Source of the DNA: Intestinimonas massiliensis (ex Afouda et al. 2020) | GTDB lineage: Bacteria; Bacillota; Clostridia; Oscillospirales; Oscillospiraceae | DNA length: 11,873 nt | NCBI RefSeq assembly: GCF_900626285.1 | Contig: NZ_LR131147.1 | Coordinates: 1,799,655 to 1,811,527 of the forward strand | Direction of reading: 5' to 3' | Shown: positions 7,400 through 11,873 of the stretch, piece by piece | Position numbering within the stretch: position 1 is the stretch's first letter | How the letters are laid out: each line of letters starts with the position of its first letter | Translations under genes and position numbers: made by a program | The notes under the pieces: generated by a model | Told to the model about the DNA's origin: nothing | Seen by the model: the letters and a program-made list of their open reading frames with translations, nothing else | The model's database searches: none

Positions 7400-8139
7400 T
7401 ACTTGTTCGCTCCTTCCGAAAGATAGGTGCACCCCGTGCTGGTGTTGGCCAGGATCTGGGGGAAAATTTCGTCCTTGGGGCCGTGCTTCTGGACCTGGCC
7501 GTCGGCGATCATCACGATCTCGTCCGCCAGGTCGATGATCCGCTCCTGGTGGGAGATGACGATGAGGGTGGCCTCCCGCTTCTGGTGGATGAGCTTGAAG
7601 GTCTCGGTCAGCTTGGCGAAGGACCACAGGTCGATGCCCGCCTCCGGCTCGTCAAAGATCATCAGCCCGGTCTTGCGGGCCAGGATGGTGGCGATCTCGA
7701 TGCGCTTGACCTCGCCGCCGGACAGGGAGGCGTCCACCTCCCGGTCGATATAGTCCCCGGCGCACAGGCCCACCTTGGTCAGGTACTGGCAGCCCTCCTC
7801 CCGGGTCAGCTTCTCGCTGCCGGAGGCCAGAGCCAGCAGATCCTTCACCTTCAGGCCCTTGAAACGGGGAGGCTGCTGGAAGCCGTAGCTCACGCCCAGC
7901 CGGGCCCGGTCGGTGATGGACATGTGGGTGATATCGGTGCCGTTCCAAATAATATTGCCCCCGGTGGGCTTCACCAGGCCCATGATGGCCTTGGCCAGGG
8001 TGGTTTTGCCGCCGCCGTTGGGGCCGGTAATGACCAGAAATTGATTGTCTGCCACAGTGAGGGACACATCGTTGAGGATGCCCAGCTCCTGGCCTTCCTC
8101 GCCCTCTACCTGATAGCTGAGATGCTTGATCTCCAGCAT
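7399..8139 (-). CDS. SufC-like ATPase of a minimal SUF (SMS) system
   Basis: A 246-residue ABC-type ATPase that energises Fe-S cluster assembly on its SufB-like partner in the cytoplasm. Visible motifs are Walker A GPNGGGKT (39-46), Q-loop in YGFQQPP (Gln88/89), signature LSGGE (139-143), Walker B LMIFDEPEAGID (159-170) and switch His197. SufC proteins of this size (~245) lack membrane partners and instead bind SufB/SufD; the coupled downstream gene supports that reading over a transporter. Start 8139 has AAAGGAG about 9 nt upstream. It is the first gene of the set, with a promoter at 8182-8210 enclosed in a large dyad. Confidence 0.9.
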   Translation of the reverse strand: MLEIKHLSYQVEGEEGQELGILNDVSLTVADNQFLVITGPNGGGKTTLAKAIMGLVKPTGGNIIWNGTDITHMSITDRARLGVSYGFQQPPRFKGLKVKDLLALASGSEKLTREEGCQYLTKVGLCAGDYIDREVDASLSGGEVKRIEIATILARKTGLMIFDEPEAGIDLWSFAKLTETFKLIHQKREATLIVISHQERIIDLADEIVMIADGQVQKHGPKDEIFPQILANTSTGCTYLSEGANK

Positions 8140-8171
8140 GAGCGGTCTCTCCTTTGTCTATTGGTTGATCT

Positions 8172-8215
8172 CAGGGTTAGTATTTTATCACGCTCCCTGC
8201 CAAAATACAACCCTG
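8172..8215. promoter_or_regulatory. Long interrupted dyad enclosing the suf-like promoter
   Basis: Left arm 8172-8186 (CAGGGTT-A-GTATTTT) and right arm 8202-8215 (AAAATACAACCCTG) are inverse complements apart from one extra A at 8179, with 15 nt between. The arms contain the -10 and -35 boxes, so a dimeric regulator bound here would occlude polymerase. It lies upstream of or over the start site, so it acts as DNA rather than as a leader hairpin of the suf-like message. An Rrf2-type Fe-S regulator is a natural guess but no known consensus is claimed. Confidence 0.6.
8182..8210 (-). promoter_or_regulatory. Promoter of the suf-like operon
   Basis: On the minus strand -35 TTGTAT (8205-8210), a 17-nt spacer and -10 TAAAAT (8182-8187). 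The start site would be near 8175, about 36 nt before the sufC-like ATG. Confidence 0.65.
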
Positions 8216-8220
8216 GCGGG

Positions 8221-8248
8221 ACAAATGCTTGTATTCCCACATAGAATA
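8221..8248 (+). promoter_or_regulatory. Possible sporulation-type (sigma-K-like) promoter of the ferritin-like gene
   Basis: ACA at 8221-8223 and CATAGAATA at 8240-8248, 16 nt apart, resemble the AC ... CATANNNTA pattern of mother-cell sigma-K promoters. No sigma-A promoter fits upstream of this gene. Short AT-rich patterns occur by chance, and the word ATAGAAT(A/T)GG is repeated at 8241 and 8261, so this is only a suggestion. Confidence 0.25.
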
Positions 8249-8280
8249 GGGGGAATTCAAATAGAATTGGAGGCAGAGCT

Positions 8281-8895
8281 ATGGAACAGAATTCCATTCC
8301 GGGCATGGACCGGGAGGTGTTTGAGCGGGTGTGGCGGCGGGTCATGCCGGAGGACCGGGGGGACTGTCCCTTCACCCTGGGGCAGGAGGACAGCCAGCAG
8401 GCCGGAGGGCTGCCGGCCGTACCGGCGGCGGCCCAGGCGGAGGTGGTGGCCATGGATCAGGGGGGCGGGGGCCATGACATACCCTGCCTGGGGCCCGGCT
8501 CCGCCGCGTATGGGGCCGCGCTCCAGGAATACATCGACGACGAGCTGGGGGATTGGCGGCGCTACCAGGCCCTGGCCCGCCGCACACCGGGCGGGGGCGG
8601 CCGGGCCCTGGCGGCGGTGGCCGCCGACGAGCGCCGCCACGCCAAAAAGCTGAGCACCGCCTACTTTCTCATCTCCGGGGTGCGCTACTGGCCGGAGGTG
8701 AAGGCCGCCCAGAGCCCCATGCCCCTTCACGCCGCCCTGCGGGAGCGGTTCTGGGCGGAGCAGCAGGGGGCGGCCTCCTACCAGGCCGCCGCCGCCGAGA
8801 CCGCCGACCCCTGCCTGAAGGAGCTCTACACCGAGCTGGCCGGCGAGGAGGAGGCCCACGCCTGGACGGTGCGTGGGGTGCTGGAGGGGCTGTAA
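8281..8895 (+). CDS. Ferritin-like diiron four-helix protein
   Basis: A 204-residue protein whose residues 78-204 form a ferritin/rubrerythrin-like four-helix domain. Glu88, the E117-R-R-H120 motif, Glu160 and the E190-E-A-H193 motif give the paired E ... ExxH pattern of a dinuclear metal site. The first 75 residues are different: a short helix EVFERVWRRVMPED, then a low-complexity Gly/Pro/Ala/Gln stretch with Cys29 and Cys69. There is no rubredoxin-type CxxC domain, so it is not classical rubrerythrin. It could handle iron or peroxide, or be a spore-associated protein. Start 8281 has GGAGG 7 nt upstream. It is divergent from the Fe-S assembly genes and convergent with enolase. The exact function is unknown. 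Confidence 0.75.
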   Translation: MEQNSIPGMDREVFERVWRRVMPEDRGDCPFTLGQEDSQQAGGLPAVPAAAQAEVVAMDQGGGGHDIPCLGPGSAAYGAALQEYIDDELGDWRRYQALARRTPGGGGRALAAVAADERRHAKKLSTAYFLISGVRYWPEVKAAQSPMPLHAALRERFWAEQQGAASYQAAAAETADPCLKELYTELAGEEEAHAWTVRGVLEGL

Positions 8896-8901
8896 CGCAA
8901 A

Positions 8902-8939
8902 AAGGGGGCCGCTGCCAATGGCAGCGGCCCCCTTGTGCT
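8902..8939. terminator. Strong shared terminator between the ferritin-like and enolase genes
   Basis: A 15-bp perfect stem (8902-8916 with 8920-8934, arms rich in GGGGGCCGCTGCC) and a 3-nt AAT loop. On the minus strand it is followed by further T (five in a row counting the stem base), giving a good terminator for enolase. The plus-strand side (TTGTGCTT) is weaker for the ferritin-like gene. Confidence 0.85.
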
Positions 8940-8948
8940 TATCACAGC

Positions 8949-10253
8949 TTACTTCTTCAGGTTGAAGAAAGCGTCCTTGCCCCAGTACTGAGCCACGTCG
9001 CCCAGCTCCTCCTCGATGCGGAGCAGCTGGTTGTACTTGGCCACACGGTCGGTGCGGCTGGGAGCGCCGGTCTTGATCTGGCCGGCGTTCATGCCCACCA
9101 CGATGTCGGCAATGGTGGCGTCCTCGGTCTCGCCGGAGCGGTGGGACACGATGGCGGTGTAGCCGGCGCGGTTGGCCTTCTGGATGGTGTCCAGAGTCTC
9201 GGTCAGGGTGCCGATCTGGTTGACCTTGATCAGCACGGCGTTGGCAACATGGAGATCCAGGCCCTTCTGCACCCGCTCGGAGTTGGTGACGAACAGGTCG
9301 TCGCCCACCAGCTGGACGCGGTCGCCCAGAGCCTTGGTCAGCATGGCCCAGCCTTCCCAGTCGTCCTCGCCCATGCAGTCCTCCATGGAGATGATGGGGT
9401 AGTTGTCGGCAAACTTCTTCCACATGTTGACCATCTGCTGACGGGTCATGGTCTTGCCGGCCTTGGGCAGGGTGTAGGTGCCGTCCTCCTTGTTGTACCA
9501 GTCGGACACGGCGGCGTCCATGGCGATCTTGAAGTCCTCGCCGGGCTTGTAGCCGGCCTTCTCGATGGCGGCCACGATGCACTTGAAGGCGTCCTCATCC
9601 TTCTTCAGGTTGGGGGCATAGCCGCCCTCGTCGCCCACGCCGGTAGCGGGGGTGCCGTTCTCCTTCAGCACGCTCTTCAGGGTGTGGAACACCTCGGCGC
9701 ACATCCGCAGGGCCTCATGCCAGCAGCAGGCGCCCACGGGCATGATCATGAACTCCTGGATGTCCACGTTGTTGGTGGCGTGAGCGCCGCCGTTGAGGAT
9801 GTTCATCATGGGCACGGGCAGGACCTTGGCGTTCACGCCGCCGATATAGTTGTACAGGCTGGTGCCCAGGCTCTCGGCAGCGGCCTTGGCGCAGGCCAGG
9901 GAGGCGCCCAGGATGGCGTTGGCGCCCAGGCGGGCCTTGTTGGGAGTGCCGTCCAGAGCGATCATGGCCTTGTCGATGGCCACCTGATCCAGCACGTTCA
10001 TGCCCACCAGGCACTCGGCGATCTCGGTGTTCACGTTCTTCACAGCGGTGAGCACGCCCTTGCCCATGTAACGGCTCTTGTCGCCGTCGCGCAGCTCGCA
10101 GGCCTCATAGATGCCGGTGGAAGCGCCGGAGGGCACGCTGGCGCGGCCCACGGTGCCGTCTTCCAGATAGACCTCCACCTCAACGGTGGGGTTGCCGCGG
10201 CTGTCCAGGATCTCACGGCCCAGCACGTCGACGATCTCAATGATCTGCTTCAT
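8949..10253 (-). CDS. eno: Enolase (phosphopyruvate hydratase)
   Basis: A 434-residue glycolytic enzyme converting 2-phosphoglycerate to phosphoenolpyruvate in the cytoplasm. It starts MKQIIEIVDVLGREILDSRG, followed at once by NPTVEVEV, the classic enolase opening. It also carries GASTGIYEACELRDGD, the loop GVGDEGGYAPNL, SMEDCMGEDDWEGW, QLVGDDLFVTN (Mg ligand), the LIKVNQIGTLTET segment and VSHRSGETED. Length matches the family (~430). The frame stays open upstream to 10469, but the start at 10253 is fixed by AGGAG 8 nt upstream and by the conserved N terminus. No good promoter is seen in the 75 nt between the ATG and the probable end of the neighbouring insertion element, so its expression signal may have been displaced. 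Confidence 0.97.
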   Translation of the reverse strand: MKQIIEIVDVLGREILDSRGNPTVEVEVYLEDGTVGRASVPSGASTGIYEACELRDGDKSRYMGKGVLTAVKNVNTEIAECLVGMNVLDQVAIDKAMIALDGTPNKARLGANAILGASLACAKAAAESLGTSLYNYIGGVNAKVLPVPMMNILNGGAHATNNVDIQEFMIMPVGACCWHEALRMCAEVFHTLKSVLKENGTPATGVGDEGGYAPNLKKDEDAFKCIVAAIEKAGYKPGEDFKIAMDAAVSDWYNKEDGTYTLPKAGKTMTRQQMVNMWKKFADNYPIISMEDCMGEDDWEGWAMLTKALGDRVQLVGDDLFVTNSERVQKGLDLHVANAVLIKVNQIGTLTETLDTIQKANRAGYTAIVSHRSGETEDATIADIVVGMNAGQIKTGAPSRTDRVAKYNQLLRIEEELGDVAQYWGKDAFFNLKK

Positions 10254-10285
10254 GTTAAAAACTCCTATTACAATAAATTTGGACA

Positions 10286-10314
10286 GGAAAGCCGGGCAGC
10301 CAGTCCGGCTTTCC
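10286..10314 (-). other. Hairpin in the enolase leader
   Basis: Perfect 10-bp arms GGAAAGCCGG (10286-10295) and CCGGCTTTCC (10305-10314) with a 9-nt loop, 33 nt upstream of the enolase ATG. No T-run follows in either direction, so it is more likely an mRNA-stabilising leader hairpin or the remnant of an upstream region than an active terminator. Confidence 0.55.
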
Positions 10315-10331
10315 CTCCATCTCGTGCCTAA

Positions 10332-10519
10332 GCTACAATAAGAGGAGCAACTGGCTGACCACTCACTCCTTGGGCTTGTAAGTCCGTACGAAAGACTGTC
10401 AGCCATCCTCTTGTTGTAGCGTTCGATTTCAGCAGGTTGAGCCACCGGATGCCGGGGAGTTCGCGTCACCCAATAGATTGAATCGGCAACGAGAAAAGAT
10501 GGATTCCGGTTGCAGATTC
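10332..10519 (+). ncRNA. Candidate bridge (seek) RNA region of the IS110 element
   Basis: The first structure pairs 10332-10346 with 10406-10420 (15 bp, one G-U). It continues, after a 5-nt left bulge, as 10352-10359 with 10398-10405 (TGGCTGAC/GTCAGCCA) around a 38-nt loop that has its own AGTC/GACT pairing. The second structure pairs 10480-10490 with 10509-10519 (two 5-bp blocks about one G-A mismatch). In IS110-group elements an RNA of roughly 180 nt from exactly this place, upstream of the transposase gene, directs target and donor choice through two loops. Position and fold fit; the guide loops cannot be assigned without the insertion target. Confidence 0.5.
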
Positions 10520-10540
10520 TTTAGTATTGGAGGAATGTGG

Positions 10541-11749
10541 ATGAACAGCGTTGGCATCGATGTTTCCAAAGGGAAAAGCATGATCGCCGTCATGCGCCCC
10601 TTCGGTGAGGTGGTGGTTTCACCCTTTGAAGTGCGACACACCGCCAATGAACTGAACGAACTGGCAGGGCTGCTCAAAAGTTTGGACGGTGAGACCCGTG
10701 TGGTGATGGAATCCACGGGTAATTACCACGCGCCGGTGGCCTGGCTGCTCCACGACGCGGGACTTTATGTCTCCGTAGTCAATGCAATGCTGGTGCATGA
10801 CTATGGGAACAACAGTTTAAGACGAGGCAAGACTGACAAGAAGGACGCCGTGAAACTGGCCAACTACGGCCTTGACCACTGGCTCACACTACCGAAATAT
10901 GTCCCGGAGGAGGACACCCGGCTCATGCTGAAGACCTGCTACCGCCACTACCAGCAGTATCCCAAAGTCCGGACCCTGCTGAAGAACGACCTAGTCCCCC
11001 TGCTGGACCCCGCTTTCCCTGGTGCAAACCGCCTGTTTACCCGTCCCCCCCGCGCCGCTGGCAGCGAGGAGTGGGTGGATTTTGTAGCCGCTTTTTGGCA
11101 TTGTGAGTGTGTCTGTGGTTTGTCTAAAAAGGCCTTTACCACCCAATACCAGAAGTGGTGCAGAAAGCACGGCTACAATTTTAGCGAGGATAAGGCACTG
11201 GACATATACGCCTCTGCATGTGGACACTTCGGTGTCATGCCGAAAACGGATACGGCAAAACTTTTGGTAGAACAGGCTGTTTCCCAACTCCGGGCAACTT
11301 CCGCCGCGTTAGCTGCTCTCAAGCAGGAGATGCAGTCCCTGGCCGTTTCTCTACCGGAGTATCCTGTGGTGATGGAGATGTTTGGTGTTGGCCCAACCCT
11401 CGGCCCCCAACTCATAGCTGAAATTGGCGATGTACGCCGTTTTCATTCCAAGAAAGCGCTGGTGGCCTTTGCAGGCATTGACGCCCCACCTTACCAATCT
11501 GGACAAGTGGATGTCCGTAGCCGTAACATTTCCAAGAGAGGATCTGCCTCACTGCGAAGGACGCTCTTTCTGGTGATGGGGGTCCTCCTGCAATGCGCTC
11601 CAATGGATGAGCCGGTCTACCAGTTCATGAACAAGAAACGCTCTGAAGGTAAGCCCTACCGTGTCTACATGATGGCCTCCGCCAACAAGTTCCTGCGCAT
11701 CTACTACGCTTCTGTGAAAGCCTACCTGGATTCTCTGGAGCATGGCTGA
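10541..11749 (+). CDS. IS110-family DEDD transposase/recombinase
   Basis: A 402-residue RNA-guided recombinase. The N-terminal RuvC-like domain holds the DEDD set: Asp7 (GIDVSK), Glu57 (MESTGNYH), Asp99 and Asp102 (GKTDKKDAVKLA). A long central helical part follows. The C-terminal Transposase_20 domain has GVGPTLGPQLIAEIGD (282-297), then FAGIDAPPYQSGQ with Ser320, the probable catalytic serine judging by its distance from the C terminus, and SKRGSASLRR (331-340). All key residues are present, so it appears functional. The ATG at 10541 is chosen for GGAGG 7 nt upstream; Met codons further upstream lie in the structured RNA region. Codon use is more relaxed than in neighbouring genes. It is divergent from enolase. 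Confidence 0.95.
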   Translation: MNSVGIDVSKGKSMIAVMRPFGEVVVSPFEVRHTANELNELAGLLKSLDGETRVVMESTGNYHAPVAWLLHDAGLYVSVVNAMLVHDYGNNSLRRGKTDKKDAVKLANYGLDHWLTLPKYVPEEDTRLMLKTCYRHYQQYPKVRTLLKNDLVPLLDPAFPGANRLFTRPPRAAGSEEWVDFVAAFWHCECVCGLSKKAFTTQYQKWCRKHGYNFSEDKALDIYASACGHFGVMPKTDTAKLLVEQAVSQLRATSAALAALKQEMQSLAVSLPEYPVVMEMFGVGPTLGPQLIAEIGDVRRFHSKKALVAFAGIDAPPYQSGQVDVRSRNISKRGSASLRRTLFLVMGVLLQCAPMDEPVYQFMNKKRSEGKPYRVYMMASANKFLRIYYASVKAYLDSLEHG

Positions 11750-11775
11750 TTTCCCAGCTCTATACTGTCTGGCTG

Positions 11776-11803
11776 ACCGCCATTTTTTGAAATGCACAGC
11801 GGT
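11776..11803 (+). other. Hairpin just after the transposase gene
   Basis: ACCGC (11776-11780) pairs with GCGGT (11799-11803), and inside it CATTT (11781-11785) pairs with AAATG (11790-11794), leaving a 4-nt CACA bulge. A weak TTAATTT follows, so it could end the transposase message or be part of the element's right end. Confidence 0.4.
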
Positions 11804-11852
11804 TTAATTTGGTGCACCCTTTTCCTTTGCTCGTTTCCTTTGAAAGTTTTAC

Positions 11853-11858
11853 TTGACT
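11853..11858 (+). promoter_or_regulatory. -35-like box near the IS110 right end
   Basis: TTGACT lies about 15 nt from the window edge. In IS110 elements a -35 box at the right end and a -10 box at the left end join into a strong promoter when the element circularises. The left-end partner would be TACAAT at 10334-10339. Without the true right end the spacer length cannot be checked. Confidence 0.3.
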
Positions 11859-11873
11859 TTTGTTAGCAGGTCT

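Larger units (their letters stand above)
10330..11873 (+). mobile_element. IS110-family insertion sequence (right end at or beyond the window edge)
   Basis: It consists of an intact DEDD transposase gene preceded by about 200 nt of structured non-coding DNA and followed by AT-richer sequence to the window edge. IS110 elements lack terminal inverted repeats and usually target duplications, so the ends cannot be fixed by eye. The left limit given is an estimate from where the structured region begins and a -10-like TACAAT appears (10334-10339). Base composition is less GC-skewed than the flanking genes, consistent with recent arrival. Confidence 0.75.

Noticed and set aside
7400..7627. Upstream extension of the SufB-like protein
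   Set aside because: The added 76 residues lie wholly within the SufC-like gene, are Pro/His/Gly/Arg-rich and do not resemble SufB. The TAATG junction gives a clear start at 7399.
10254..10469. N-terminal extension of enolase by 72 codons
   Set aside because: The enolase N terminus and ribosome binding site fix the start at 10253. The upstream open frame runs through the structured IS region and is not similar to enolase.

Overview
The window looks like chromosomal DNA from a GC-rich, anaerobic, butyrate-forming, probably spore-forming Firmicute, most likely of the Oscillospiraceae (Flavonifractor/Pseudoflavonifractor-like). The grounds are a complete crt-hbd-bcd-etfB core of the crotonyl-CoA/butyryl-CoA pathway, a SpoVB-type flippase, a two-gene SUF-like iron-sulfur system, AGGAGG-type ribosome binding sites and strong G/C preference at third codon positions. 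The genus is an inference from gene content only.

Positions 1-3400: a minus-strand butyrate operon reads crt (crotonase), hbd (3-hydroxybutyryl-CoA dehydrogenase), bcd (butyryl-CoA dehydrogenase), then etfB, which runs off the left edge. A sigma-A-like promoter and two Rex-like (NADH-sensing) operator candidates lie upstream of crt. The crt-hbd gap holds a compact block of hairpins flanked by two exact 24-nt copies of the crt 3' end.

Positions 3400-6000: a monocistronic DUF554 membrane protein gene (minus) has a near-consensus promoter and its own terminator. A diverged copy of its last ~60 bp lies just past its stop. Divergent from it is a SpoVB/MurJ-like lipid flippase gene (plus).

Positions 6000-8280: a minus-strand set reads sufC-like ATPase, short sufB/D-like scaffold (together the minimal 'SMS' form of SUF), then a PaaI-type hotdog thioesterase. 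The reading frames overlap. A bidirectional terminator separates this set from the flippase gene. The set's promoter sits inside a long interrupted dyad. A divergent plus-strand gene encodes a ferritin-like diiron four-helix protein, so this stretch is iron/Fe-S themed.

Positions 8900-10253: enolase (minus), sharing a strong hairpin terminator with the ferritin-like gene. Positions 10330-11873: an IS110-family insertion element (plus) carries an intact DEDD transposase and, upstream of it, a strongly structured non-coding stretch that is a good candidate for its bridge (seek) RNA. The element lies head to head with enolase and may separate that gene from its native promoter. The right end of the element is at or beyond the window edge.
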